A program made the translations under genes and the position numbers. The notes under the pieces were generated by a model. That model saw nothing but the letters and a program-made list of their open reading frames with translations, did not search any database and was not told where the DNA came from. A DNA stretch of 64,000 nucleotides from Hyphomonadaceae bacterium. Lineage in GTDB: Bacteria > Pseudomonadota > Alphaproteobacteria > Caulobacterales > Hyphomonadaceae. Positions within the stretch are counted from its first letter, which is position 1. Each line of letters opens with the position of its first letter. Below are positions 18,680 to 27,451 of this stretch, in pieces. The stretch is taken from assembly GCA_016714495.1 (NCBI GenBank), contig JADKDU010000027.1:124001-188000 (forward strand). Reading direction: 5' to 3'.

Positions 18680-19129
18680 TCAAACTCTCTTCTGGTCAGC
18701 AAGGGCCGCCGCAGCCTCAATGGCCAAGCGGTATCCAAGGGCGCCGAAGCCGGCGATGACGCCGGAAGCGGCAGGCGAAACCAGGCTGTTGTGCCTGAAT
18801 CCTTCCCGAATTCCGGGATTGCTGAGATGCACTTCCACGACGGGAATGGTCAACACCTTGAGCGCGTCGTGGAGCGCGACCGAGGTGTGGGTATAGCCGC
18901 CCGCGTTTATGACCACCGCTGCGGCCTGTCTACGTGCTTCCTGCACCCAATCCACAAGCTCGCCTTCATGGTTGGATTGGCGGAAAACCAGCGTTGCCCC
19001 AACCGCTGCGGCAGCTTCGTGCGACAGTTTTTCCAAGTCCGCGAGCGTCGCCTTGCCATAGATGGCGGGCTCGCGCTCACCGAGGAGGTTGAGGTTTGGA
19101 CCGTTCAGGCAGTAGATGGTCAAGCTCAT
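18680..19129 (-). CDS. aroQ: Type II 3-dehydroquinate dehydratase
   Basis: Converts 3-dehydroquinate to 3-dehydroshikimate in the shikimate pathway. At 149 residues it has the usual size. Motifs seen are [20 protein letters not shown] (with the catalytic Tyr and Arg loop), [32 protein letters not shown] (catalytic His region), [19 protein letters not shown] and [10 protein letters not shown]. It is first in the aroQ-accB-accC-aat transcript, a widely conserved alphaproteobacterial order. The 115-base divergent gap to thiS must hold promoters for both directions. Confidence 0.96.
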   Translation of the reverse strand: MSLTIYCLNGPNLNLLGEREPAIYGKATLADLEKLSHEAAAAVGATLVFRQSNHEGELVDWVQEARRQAAAVVINAGGYTHTSVALHDALKVLTIPVVEVHLSNPGIREGFRHNSLVSPAASGVIAGFGALGYRLAIEAAAALADQKRV

Positions 19130-19244
19130 GGACGACCTTTACCTGAGACCAGTTCGCAACGCCAAAAGACATCCATAGAATCTGGCGCGGCGGAGCGAAT
19201 GAATAGGCGAATCCCGAGCCGGATCAAATGCCTGAGACGACGAA

Positions 19245-19445
19245 ATGAACGTATTCCTTAACGGCGAACCGGCCAGCGCGCCTGACGTCGTCACTGTGGC
19301 GGCCTTCCTCGAAAGCCTGGGAATGCCCCTGAAGGGTGTTGCAGTGGAAAGGAACCGCGAAATCGTGCCCAAGTCCATGTATGGATCGGTCCGGCTCACC
19401 GAGGGCGACCGGATTGAGATCGTCCAGTTTGTGGGAGGGGGCTGA
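19245..19445 (+). CDS. thiS: Sulfur carrier protein ThiS
   Basis: A 66-residue ubiquitin-fold protein that carries the sulfur used to build the thiazole ring of thiamine. It starts [20 protein letters not shown] and ends VQFVGGG, giving the C-terminal Gly-Gly needed for thiocarboxylate formation. The stop overlaps the thiG start (TGATG). I searched the 115 bases upstream for the conserved blocks of a TPP riboswitch and did not see them. Confidence 0.93.
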   Translation: MNVFLNGEPASAPDVVTVAAFLESLGMPLKGVAVERNREIVPKSMYGSVRLTEGDRIEIVQFVGGG

Positions 19446-20236
19446 TGCCCGACACGTCAGTCGCGACAGGCGACCAGTTGATAATTGCCGGCAAGGCCTA
19501 TTCCTCCCGCCTTATCGTCGGGACAGGCAAGTACGCAAACTACGCCCAGAACGCCGCAGCCGCTGAAGCGGCGGGCGCCGAGGTCGTTACGGTGGCGCTG
19601 CGGCGTGTGAATGTCGCCGACAAAGGCTCGGACCGGCTGGTCGATCATCTCGACCCGAAGCGCTTCACCTATCTGCCCAACACGGCAGGCTGCTTCACGG
19701 CGGATGATGCTGTGCGCACGCTTCGCCTCGCGCGCGAAGCCGGCGGATGGTCGTTGGTGAAGCTCGAAGTGCTGGCCGACCAGAAGACGCTCTACCCTGA
19801 TATGCAAGAGACGCTGATCGCTGCGAAGGCGTTGATCGCCGATGGCTTCGACGTCATGGTCTATTGCTCGGACGATCCGGTCTACGCACGCAAGCTGGAA
19901 GACGTTGGCTGTTGCGCGATCATGCCACTCGGCTCGCTCATCGGCTCCGGGCTTGGCATCCAGAACCCCGTGAACATTCGCTTGATCGTCGAGCAGGCGA
20001 GGGTGCCGGTAATCGTCGATGCAGGCGTCGGCACGGCGTCGGACGCGACCATCGCGATGGAACTCGGTGTCGATGGCGTCCTGGTGAACACGGCGATTGC
20101 CGCAGCCAGAGATCCAATTCGCATGGCGCGTGCGATGAAGCACGCTGTCATCGCTGGCCGGGAATCCTACCTGGCGGGACGCATGCCGAAGAAGCGCTAT
20201 GCCGACCCATCCAGCCCGCTGGCCGGGCTGATCTAG
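19445..20236 (+). CDS. thiG: Thiazole synthase ThiG
   Basis: Combines deoxyxylulose phosphate, dehydroglycine and sulfur from ThiS to form the thiamine thiazole. The 263-residue TIM-barrel protein shows [47 protein letters not shown], the Schiff-base lysine in [66 protein letters not shown] and [14 protein letters not shown]. It is coupled to thiS. Its stop overlaps by four bases the end of the convergent DsbA-like gene. Confidence 0.96.
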   Translation: MPDTSVATGDQLIIAGKAYSSRLIVGTGKYANYAQNAAAAEAAGAEVVTVALRRVNVADKGSDRLVDHLDPKRFTYLPNTAGCFTADDAVRTLRLAREAGGWSLVKLEVLADQKTLYPDMQETLIAAKALIADGFDVMVYCSDDPVYARKLEDVGCCAIMPLGSLIGSGLGIQNPVNIRLIVEQARVPVIVDAGVGTASDATIAMELGVDGVLVNTAIAAARDPIRMARAMKHAVIAGRESYLAGRMPKKRYADPSSPLAGLI

Positions 20237-20982
20237 GTCTTCACCTTGTCGCGCGCCGCCTTGACGATGTCGTTGAGGTGCTGCTCGCCGAACCCGCCAA
20301 CGTAAGTCCCGTTGATGAAGAAGCTGGGCGTCCCTTCAAGGCCGACCTTCTCGTAGTCCTCGACCGAGGCCCGCACCTTATCCTTGATCACCTTCGAATT
20401 CATGTCCTGCTTCATGCGCGCGATATCGAGGCCGATCGACTTGCCAACCGTCTCGATAATCTCCGGCGTATAGGCGTTCGCCGGCACCTTCATCAGCGCA
20501 ATGTGCATTTCGCGATACTTGCCCTGGTTCTTCGCTGCGAGAGCGGCCGCCGCCGCCATCTCCGAATTGACGCCGCGGACAGCCGACTCCTTGATCACAA
20601 CACGAATGTCGCCGCGGCGATCATCGACCTGGTTCATCACCCACGACGTCGCCAGCTTGCAGTAGCCGCAATTGTAGTCCGTGAACTCGACGATCGTTAT
20701 CGGCGCATCGGCTGGGCCGAGCACCGGATCATCCTTGGCCAGCGTGACCTTTGACCAGGCCGCCTCGGTTGCAGCGACCTTCTGCTCTTCTTCGCGACGT
20801 TGAAGCTCGCCAAACGCCTCCGCGAGAACGATAGGCTCCCGCATCAGGTATTCCTTTACGATCGCCTCGATCTGCGCCTTGGACAGCTCGCCGACGGCGT
20901 CAGGAGCGTTCACGGCGCCCTGGCCGGAGCAGGCTGTAGAAGCGAATGCGGCGGCGATGGCGGTTATGAGCTTGTAGCGCAT
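20233..20982 (-). CDS. DsbA-family thioredoxin-fold oxidoreductase, exported
   Basis: A 249-residue protein with an N-terminal export signal ([20 protein letters not shown]); the Cys could make it a lipoprotein, though STAC is a weak lipobox. A helical pre-domain ([19 protein letters not shown]) is followed by the thioredoxin-like domain with active site CGYC in [20 protein letters not shown] and the cis-proline loop [18 protein letters not shown]. It probably oxidises or isomerises disulfides in the periplasm. The ATG at 20980-20982 has AAAGGA eight bases upstream; the longer frame up to 21060 runs into the next gene. A DsbA-like gene beside an M48 protease is common in this class. Confidence 0.88.
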   Translation of the reverse strand: MRYKLITAIAAAFASTACSGQGAVNAPDAVGELSKAQIEAIVKEYLMREPIVLAEAFGELQRREEEQKVAATEAAWSKVTLAKDDPVLGPADAPITIVEFTDYNCGYCKLATSWVMNQVDDRRGDIRVVIKESAVRGVNSEMAAAAALAAKNQGKYREMHIALMKVPANAYTPEIIETVGKSIGLDIARMKQDMNSKVIKDKVRASVEDYEKVGLEGTPSFFINGTYVGGFGEQHLNDIVKAARDKVKT

Positions 20983-21056
20983 CGAGCAGGTCCTTTCGGG
21001 CCATTGTGCCCGGCTGTTCTGAAGAGAATATGGTCCGGTTCGTTCGGATTCCATCA

Positions 21057-22445
21057 TCAATGTTGGGTGTTCAGGGCAGTTCCGGCAAAACCGGGGCGGG
21101 CGCCGCGAGGCCGGTTGCGTGGGTCCGAAAGCGCCATGATGTCATCGGCGCGCTGGCCATTAGGGGTGTCTAGTTTCAGCTTGTCGCGGGCCCGGCTGGC
21201 GAATACATGCGCTCGGCTCATATTACCAACCTGATAGGCTTCCTCAGCTGTCGCTAGGTCAGCATCCCCGATCCGGCCCTGGCTTGCATACACAACGGCC
21301 AGCTGGTTCCAGGCAAAGGCATTATCCGGCTCAAGCGCCAGTGCATCAATCAGCAGGCCCTCAGCTTCTTTGATGTTGTCCTCGGACTTGGTTCCGATCA
21401 GCGACCGGGCAAGGTTCACTTTCAATAGTGCGTGCTGAGGCGCCAGCTCGACTGACCGGCGATGCGGCCCGACGGATTCTGTCGATTTGCCACTCTCGAA
21501 AAGGATCTGGCCCTTCAATTCCTCAAAGTACGGATTGGTTGGTTCAGCGTCGATCAGTTCTTGTGTCAGCCTGAGCGCAGCCTTGATGTCGACCGCTCTG
21601 TATGCGGCAATGGCGCGCGCGTATTTTGCCGGCATCGACTGGTCGCTGGCCGGATAGCGCGATGCAACGCGATTGGCCGGTCCGATGAAGCCGACAAGCT
21701 TCGCCTTCATCATGGCTAACTGATCGATCGTCTCCTGGCTTTGCGGTTTGGACTTGGCCGTGATGGAAGCTGCGCGGCGCGTGAGCGCCGAGATGCGATC
21801 GCTGGAAATCGGGTGCGAGCGGAAATACGGATCGCGACGGCTTTCCGACATCAGCTCTTCATAGCGGAAATGCTCCATGAAGGAGGGCAGGCCGTCGGCT
21901 GATTGACCAGTCTTCTCGAGGAAGTCGAGGCCATACTGGTCGGCAGAGCTTTCCTCTGCACGCGTGAATTTGAAGATTGTCATCATGCCAAACTGCCCAG
22001 CGCTGCCGAACAGCGCCATGGCCGCGTCGGGAGCTCCCGCGAACAGAGCAAGAGCGCCCAGACCCATCGTGATGAGCGACGTGCCGCTAGCGGCGCCCAT
22101 CGCAGCATCACGCGTAACGTTGTGACCGCCCGCAATGTGTCCTGTCTCGTGCGCGATAACGCCCTTGAGTTCTTCGGGCGTCTTGGTCTCCATGATGAGG
22201 CCTGTGTGAAGGAACAGGTTCTGACCCGCTGCAACAAACGCATTCAGGGTATTGTCCTGGACGATGTAAATGTTGACGTCGGCTGGCTTAAGCCCAGCGG
22301 CTTCAAACAGCGGATCCGCATAGTCGCGAAGGATGTGCTCGATCTCGGCATCGCGGATCAGTCCCTGTGCCGATGCCGTGAAAGGCATGGCCAGCGCCAG
22401 TGCGGGACCAGCAATGGCCCGCGCAATCCGGTTGACTACGCCCAT
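21057..22445 (-). CDS. Exported M48-family metalloprotease with C-terminal helical repeats (BepA-like)
   Basis: A 462-residue periplasmic zinc protease, likely involved in outer-membrane protein quality control by analogy with E. coli BepA. It has a signal peptide (ending FTASAQG) and NIYIVQDNTLNAFVAAGQNL. The zinc site HETGH lies in GVIAHETGHIAGGHN, with a downstream glutamate in FTRAEESSADQYGLDFL. A TPR-like tail follows (ELIDAEPTNPYFEELKGQ, ALALEPDNAFAWNQLAVVYA). The ATG at 22443-22445 has AGGAGG eight bases upstream. Upstream in-frame starts up to 22571 would overlap rne and lack a signal peptide. Confidence 0.9.
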   Translation of the reverse strand: MGVVNRIARAIAGPALALAMPFTASAQGLIRDAEIEHILRDYADPLFEAAGLKPADVNIYIVQDNTLNAFVAAGQNLFLHTGLIMETKTPEELKGVIAHETGHIAGGHNVTRDAAMGAASGTSLITMGLGALALFAGAPDAAMALFGSAGQFGMMTIFKFTRAEESSADQYGLDFLEKTGQSADGLPSFMEHFRYEELMSESRRDPYFRSHPISSDRISALTRRAASITAKSKPQSQETIDQLAMMKAKLVGFIGPANRVASRYPASDQSMPAKYARAIAAYRAVDIKAALRLTQELIDAEPTNPYFEELKGQILFESGKSTESVGPHRRSVELAPQHALLKVNLARSLIGTKSEDNIKEAEGLLIDALALEPDNAFAWNQLAVVYASQGRIGDADLATAEEAYQVGNMSRAHVFASRARDKLKLDTPNGQRADDIMALSDPRNRPRGARPGFAGTALNTQH

Positions 22446-22543
22446 CCGAACGCCTCCTTCAGTCCCGTCCTCCCGGCGGCAAACTATCTCCCGGCATGGG
22501 AGAAGCAAATCCACCCGGCAGTTCAGCTGCTGCTGATCCGGTC

Positions 22544-25030
22544 TCAGCCCGTTTTGCGGCGGTTCCACCATCCCGCTTTGCGGGGGGCTTTGTCAGACAC
22601 GGGCTCGGGTTCCTCCGGCGTGCCGTGAATGGCATGGCGGCGGGCTTCGGCCTGCGCTGACTCGGCGGCGGTTTGCTCCACACTTGCATCGACTTCGGGA
22701 GCTTCCGGCTCGGTTGCGGCGATTTCGTGGTCGCGAGCCTGGATTTCGACGCGCTCGGCCTGGGGCTGTGGCAGATCAGGTTCGCTTTCTGTGGGAGCTT
22801 CGAAGACGGGCACGGCTTCCAATGGCGCGGCATCAAGCGGCTTTTCAGCGCTGGCTGCCTGTTCGCCAGACTGCTCCGGTGGGGCTCCTGTCTCGTCATC
22901 CTGAGGCGGCGCTGCGACCACAAGGAATGGCGCTGAAGCAATGGCGTCGAGCATCTCGCCGCCGTCTGCGGCGATATCCGGCGTCCGGTTGCGCTCGCCG
23001 CGATCGCGGTCACGATCGCGTCCGCCGCGACGTCGGCGGCGTCCGCCGCGGCCACGACCGTCGTCACGTCCGCTATCCTCGCGGACAGCGACAGGCGCCG
23101 TCTCATCAGACGGTTCAACGATCTCCATGCCCGACGTTTCGCGCTCACGGTCGCGTCCGCCACGACGGCGCCGTCCACCGCGACGACCGCGACGTCCGGA
23201 CGACCGATCCTCGTCGTCATCGTCTTTCTCGGCGTCGGAGCTTGCTTCCTCTTCGCCATCCTCGTCTTCATCGTCGTGATCGTGACCTTCGTGGTCGTCG
23301 GACTCCTCGTCCGAATCCTCAATGATCTCTTCGTCCTCGTCCTCGATCTCATCCGGCGCTGGCGCGGGCAGGGGCTTGAGCTTGCGAAGGTCAATCGGCG
23401 GCGCGGGCCGATACGAGACTGTCTCGCCGCTCGCACGGCCTTCGATCTTGAATTCGCCGGTCTTCAGGTCCTCGTCCGCCTCGATGCGCACGGCCACATG
23501 GCAATCAGCTTCGATATTGGCGATAGAGGCGCGTTTCTCATTGAGAAGATAAAGCGCAACTTCGCTGGCCGCTTCGACATGAACCGTTTCGACGCGGTCA
23601 TCCGCGGCGCGGGCTTCAACCATGCGGAGCAGCTGTATCGCGGCGCTCTCGATCGAACGCATGCGGCCCGTGCCGCCGCAATGATCACACGGCTCGGACG
23701 ACAGTTCGAGCACGCCAGCGCGGCGACGTTGCCGCGAGATTTCGAACAAGCCAAACTGCGAGATACGGCCGGTCTGCACACGCGCCCGGTCGATCTTTAG
23801 GCAGTCCTTCATTTTCCGTTCGACGGCGCGGTTGTTCTTGTTGTCCTCCATGTCGATGAAATCGATCACGATGAGGCCGGCAAGATCACGCAGGCGCATC
23901 TGGCGGCAGGCTTCCGCCGCAGCTTCCATGTTGGTTTTCAGGGCTGTTGCCTCGACATTGCGCTCGCGCGTCGCCTTGCCGGAGTTCACGTCGATCGCCA
24001 CCAGCGCTTCAGTCTGGTTGATCACGATATAACCGCCCGAAGGCAGCTGAACCGTGGGCGAGTAGATGCCTTCGAGCTGGTCCTCGATGCCCGTCATCAC
24101 GAACAGCGGGCCATTGTCCTCATGCTGGACAACCTTTCGCGTGTGGGACGGCATCAGCATTTTCACGAAGGTGCGGGCCTCGTTATAGGCCTCGTCGCCT
24201 TCCACGATGATGCGCTCGACATCCTTGTCGTAGAGATCGCGGACGGCGCGAAGGACGAGATGGCCTTCCTCATGGATGAGCGCAGGCGCCATCGACTCCA
24301 TCGTCTTGCCAACGATCTGCTGCCAGAGCTTGGTCAGGTATTCGAAGTCGCGCCGTACTTCGTTCTTGGTGCGCTTCGCGCCCGCGGTGCGGACAATCAG
24401 GCCGGCGCCGCGCGGAACTTCGAACTCGGACGTGATCGCTTTGAGGCGCTTGCGATCGGACGCATTTGTAATCTTGCGGGAGATGCCGCCGCCGCGCGAC
24501 GTGTTGGGCATCAGCACGCAGTAGCGGCCAGCGAGCGAGAGATAGGTGGTAAGGGCTGCGCCCTTGTTGCCGCGCTCTTCTTTGACCACTTGCACCAGCA
24601 TTACCTGCCGGCGGCGGATGACTTCCTGGATCTTGTACTTGCGCTGGAAGAGGGCGTTGCGCCGGTTCTGCTTCCGCTCGGCTTCTTCCTCGGCCTCTTC
24701 ATCGTCTTCCTCATCGCCATCGGCGGAGGATTCGCCATCATCTTCCTCGTCAGCTTCCGCGAGCAGGGCTTCGCGGTCTTCCTTGGGTATCTGGTAGTAA
24801 TCCGGATGAATCTCGGAGAAGGCAAGAAAGCCGTGACGGTTGCCGCCATAATCGACGAACGCCGCCTGCAGCGACGGTTCGACCCGGGTCACTTTCGCAA
24901 GGTAGATGTTGCCCCGGAGCTGTCTCTTGTTCCGGGCTTCGAAGTCAAAGTCTTCGATTTGGCCGTTGGCTACGACGGCCACCCGGGTTTCCTCCGGGTG
25001 GGTAGCGTCGATCAGCATGAGCTTGCTCAT
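22544..25030 (-). CDS. rne: Ribonuclease E/G
   Basis: Main single-strand endoribonuclease and degradosome scaffold. The 828 residues start MSKLMLIDATHPEETRVAVV. An S1 domain follows, interrupted near residues 90-120 by a strongly acidic insertion (EADEEDDGESSADGDEEDDE). The catalytic DNase I-like domain has VAIDVNSGKATRERNVEATA and LIVIDFIDMEDNKNNR (two metal-binding aspartates). The Zn-link CDHCGGTGRM comes next. The C-terminal 270 residues are acidic and Arg-rich blocks, ending RKAGWWNRRKTG, a Trp-Arg tail seen in alphaproteobacterial RNase E that is thought to bind a degradosome partner. Some 400 bases upstream have no other gene and could form a regulatory 5' leader. Confidence 0.95.
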   Translation of the reverse strand: MSKLMLIDATHPEETRVAVVANGQIEDFDFEARNKRQLRGNIYLAKVTRVEPSLQAAFVDYGGNRHGFLAFSEIHPDYYQIPKEDREALLAEADEEDDGESSADGDEEDDEEAEEEAERKQNRRNALFQRKYKIQEVIRRRQVMLVQVVKEERGNKGAALTTYLSLAGRYCVLMPNTSRGGGISRKITNASDRKRLKAITSEFEVPRGAGLIVRTAGAKRTKNEVRRDFEYLTKLWQQIVGKTMESMAPALIHEEGHLVLRAVRDLYDKDVERIIVEGDEAYNEARTFVKMLMPSHTRKVVQHEDNGPLFVMTGIEDQLEGIYSPTVQLPSGGYIVINQTEALVAIDVNSGKATRERNVEATALKTNMEAAAEACRQMRLRDLAGLIVIDFIDMEDNKNNRAVERKMKDCLKIDRARVQTGRISQFGLFEISRQRRRAGVLELSSEPCDHCGGTGRMRSIESAAIQLLRMVEARAADDRVETVHVEAASEVALYLLNEKRASIANIEADCHVAVRIEADEDLKTGEFKIEGRASGETVSYRPAPPIDLRKLKPLPAPAPDEIEDEDEEIIEDSDEESDDHEGHDHDDEDEDGEEEASSDAEKDDDDEDRSSGRRGRRGGRRRRGGRDRERETSGMEIVEPSDETAPVAVREDSGRDDGRGRGGRRRRRGGRDRDRDRGERNRTPDIAADGGEMLDAIASAPFLVVAAPPQDDETGAPPEQSGEQAASAEKPLDAAPLEAVPVFEAPTESEPDLPQPQAERVEIQARDHEIAATEPEAPEVDASVEQTAAESAQAEARRHAIHGTPEEPEPVSDKAPRKAGWWNRRKTG

Positions 25031-25433
25031 GTAGTAGAACCTCTTTGTCAGGAATGCAGGCGGCGCGCGTAAGCGCGGCTTCAGCCTGCGAAACGGTTGA
25101 ATATTCAGGTGACGAGGGGGCTCGGCGTCCGGTCAGGCTGACTGAATCTCGCGAAGTCGCGTTCATAATTGCCCTGGCCATGGAGGCAGCGTAACCGCGG
25201 ACCTCCGATACACGCACGAAACCGGCTAACGCCCTCAACGACATAGGTATTTCGGAAATCCGTCGCCAAGGCGCGAAAGGTTGGCCACAAGAGCCATCCT
25301 TGGGACTCAGCTATGCACCCATTACGCACCGAGGGGAAGGGCGCAGCGCCCCTCTCCTCGGTTATCCACAGACTGTGATGCCTAGGTCTTAATCTACGTC
25401 ATTGAATTTTTTAAGTCTTTCGCCCGCGAGACT
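25031..25433. other. Upstream region of rne: probable leader and promoter
   Basis: About 400 non-coding bases between rne and the upstream lipoprotein gene. It includes a GC-rich self-complementary stretch at 25331-25359 that can fold in more than one way, and next to it a perfect DnaA box. The stretch 25381-25425 is AT-richer. Long, structured rne leaders used for autoregulation are known in enterobacteria; that this one works likewise is inference. Confidence 0.4.
25362..25370 (+). promoter_or_regulatory. Consensus DnaA box
   Basis: TTATCCACA matches the high-affinity DnaA box exactly. It stands alone, with no second box within the surrounding 400 bases, so it is not an origin. It lies about 330 bases upstream of the rne start codon and could be a DnaA-responsive promoter element or a chance match. 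Confidence 0.4.
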
Positions 25434-25910
25434 CTAACTCGACCCGCAGGGTCGGCTCTGCCCGACAACACCCACCCGCTTGACCCTCCCCTGGCCGTTA
25501 TCGACGTCGAAATAGATGTTCCCGTAGTCGTAAACGGTCGTTTCGGCGCGGGTCTCGACGCAACGGGGTTTGCCAAAACTTGCCCTTGCGAAAATCTGCT
25601 CCACGCCGGGCCGCACCCCGGAACTTGTGTGGAAGCGAGCGTCTTCGGCGATGATCCAATAGACCTCGTCCTTGGCCCCTACAGTGAGCCCGTCGGGAAA
25701 GGTGTAGGTAGTGGCGTCGGTGCCGCTGATCGGGGACGTCGTGAGCGGATTGCCTTTGACCGCCAATAGGGTCGCCAGCGGCATCCCGATCTGCACCTCT
25801 CCAATGCGAGAGCCTGGCACGACCAGATTGTCGTCCAACGTCAGAGGGCCGGTCACGCAGCCGGCGAGAAAAAGGGGAAGCAGGGCGGTCTTCAGACACG
25901 CAACGTTCAT
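25434..25910 (-). CDS. Small lipoprotein of unknown function
   Basis: A 158-residue protein with a lipoprotein signal peptide (MNVACLKTALLPLFLAGC; lipobox LAGC at residues 15-18). The mature part has VVPGSRIGEVQIGMPLATLL and a Gly/Asp/Tyr-rich beta-sheet pattern ending VKRVGVVGQSRPCGSS. The IGEVQIGM(P) start of the domain recalls SmpA/BamE-like lipoproteins, but the similarity is short and I would not name it so. Two further Cys residues may form a disulfide. It lies upstream of rne in the same orientation and is probably separately transcribed. Confidence 0.65.
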   Translation of the reverse strand: MNVACLKTALLPLFLAGCVTGPLTLDDNLVVPGSRIGEVQIGMPLATLLAVKGNPLTTSPISGTDATTYTFPDGLTVGAKDEVYWIIAEDARFHTSSGVRPGVEQIFARASFGKPRCVETRAETTVYDYGNIYFDVDNGQGRVKRVGVVGQSRPCGSS

Positions 25911-26001
25911 GGCGGAGAGCTCTCGATCACGCGCCCCGCCAGCCGTGTTGAGCGCAGATCAGCTGAAATCCCCTCGGAAGTCGAGCCGCACTATCGATTC
26001 C

Positions 26002-26017
26002 AACGAACAGTTAACGC
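26002..26017 (+). repeat. Copy 1 of a 16-base direct repeat with a CtrA-like core
   Basis: AACGAACAGTTAACGC occurs here and again at 27372-27387. In this copy the flanking bases give CCAA-N7-TTAAC, a weaker CtrA-like site. It lies 92 bases upstream of the divergent lipoprotein start and 229 bases before the plus-strand secreted protein gene. Confidence 0.5.
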
Positions 26018-26245
26018 GAGCCCTGTCTCGCCGCTGCAAGCCGCTGCGCCTTCCGCTTCTTGAACGCCCTACAGTTGTCCAGCTAACGCTACGGAATTCA
26101 AAAAATTGAACAGACGGTGCGCGTCATCGTTCGCGGCCATGGAATTAGCGTGCTAACTCTAGACTTAGAATTCGCATCGGTGTCGGCGTCCGCATAACAA
26201 AGCCGCATCCAGTGACGCGAACGTAAATCAACGGAGGAGCCCGCA

Positions 26246-27289
26246 GTGAGATATTCGTCGATCCTGGCCTCAGTTTTATGCGTCCTTTCAGTAGCGCCGA
26301 CAGCCTTCGCGCAAGGTGAGCCAAAGTACACTCCGCCCAAGACCAGCTGGGGTGCGCCGGACATCCAAGGTTTCTTCAGCAGCGCTTCGCTCACGAGCAT
26401 GCAGCGTCCTGCTGGCGCTACTGGTCTGATTGTCAGCGAAGAGGAAAGGGCGAAGCTGTTCGATCGCAACATCTATACTCGCGTTGCAAAGGAAGAAGCC
26501 GGCGCCTCCAAGGTCGATGAGAAGTCTTCCAAAGAACTTCTCGCCGACAAGAATCCCGATCGTGGATACAATCGCTTCTGGATGGAGCCGGGCGCCGACC
26601 TCGGCAAGATCAACGGGCAGTATCGTTCGTCATGGATTGTCGAACCCGCCAATGGCCAGATTCCCTATATCAATGCTACGGCCAATCGCGGAGGCGCCGG
26701 TTCCACGTCGGAAGAAGAGTTTGCGGACCGTGGCAGCGACAACCCGGAAGATCGCGGCGTGTCGGAGCGGTGCATCTGGTTCGGCAGCAGTGCCGGGCCG
26801 GTACTGAGCAACGGGATGTACAACAACAACATGCAGATCGTTCAGACCCCGGATCACGTGATGATCCTGGGCGAGATGATCCACGACGTGCGGATCATTT
26901 CACTCAAAGGTACGCGCAATCCAACGAACGTTCCCAAATGGGGTGGGGATTCGATCGGTCGCTACGAAGGCAACACGCTCGTGGTCGAAACGACGAATGT
27001 CGAGCCCAAGCAGGGCAGCTTCATTTCGGACAAGGGCAAGGTGACCGAGCGCTTCACGCGCGTGAACGATGGCCAAGTTCTCTATCAATACACGGTCGAA
27101 GATCCGAGCCGTTACACCCAGCCATGGAAAGGCGAGATGCCGTTGAACGCGCAGCCGGAAGGCCTTTACGAATATGCCTGCCTCGAAGGCAATTACAGCA
27201 TGTTCAACCTGCTATCGGGCGCCCGCCAGATGGAGCGTGAAGGCCGCAAGAATGGTACACGGAAGGCTATTTTCGCCGGGGTCGAATAA
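26246..27289 (+). CDS. Secreted protein of unknown function
   Basis: A 347-residue exported protein with a GTG start at 26246 and GGAGGAG eight bases upstream. The signal peptide ends near APTAFAQG. The mature part begins PPKTSWGAPDIQGFFSSAS and has RCIWFGSSAGPVLSNGMYNN, IVQTPDHVMILGEMIHDVRI, GRYEGNTLVVETTNV, ERFTRVNDGQVLYQYTVEDP and YEYACLEGNYSMFNLLSGAR. I recognise this as a family of periplasmic proteins abundant, often in many copies, in sphingomonads and Hyphomonadaceae, with no established function. It interrupts the usual rne-amidase adjacency. Confidence 0.7.
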   Translation: MRYSSILASVLCVLSVAPTAFAQGEPKYTPPKTSWGAPDIQGFFSSASLTSMQRPAGATGLIVSEEERAKLFDRNIYTRVAKEEAGASKVDEKSSKELLADKNPDRGYNRFWMEPGADLGKINGQYRSSWIVEPANGQIPYINATANRGGAGSTSEEEFADRGSDNPEDRGVSERCIWFGSSAGPVLSNGMYNNNMQIVQTPDHVMILGEMIHDVRIISLKGTRNPTNVPKWGGDSIGRYEGNTLVVETTNVEPKQGSFISDKGKVTERFTRVNDGQVLYQYTVEDPSRYTQPWKGEMPLNAQPEGLYEYACLEGNYSMFNLLSGARQMEREGRKNGTRKAIFAGVE

Positions 27290-27370
27290 GTCGCGCTTTC
27301 CGGAATCTGTATGAGGGCAAATGCGATGTTGTCGGGCTGAATCCCGGCGCATCGCTTTGTCTGCTCATGC

Positions 27371-27387
27371 TAACGAACAGTTAACGC
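27371..27387 (+). promoter_or_regulatory. CtrA-like site upstream of amiC (copy 2 of the 16-base repeat)
   Basis: CTAACGAACAGTTAACGC (27370-27387) contains CTAA-N7-TTAAC, one mismatch from the Caulobacter CtrA consensus TTAA-N7-TTAAC. It lies 65 bases before the amidase start codon. CtrA controls cell-cycle and division genes in Caulobacterales, so regulation of a septal amidase would fit. It shares 16 bases with 26002-26017. Function is inferred from the motif only. Confidence 0.4.
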
Positions 27388-27451
27388 CGCGTAGGTAAGG
27401 CTCGCTAAGGGTCAGAAGGCCCGTGAAGCATCCTGAAGGGCGCTGGCGAAC

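Noticed and set aside
19130..19244. TPP riboswitch upstream of thiS
   Set aside because: Only about 115 bases are available and none of the conserved riboswitch blocks (CTGAGA with a downstream ACCTGATCTGG-type segment) are arranged correctly.
25331..25433. Replication origin near the DnaA box
   Set aside because: Only one box is present, without an AT-rich unwinding element or origin-linked genes.
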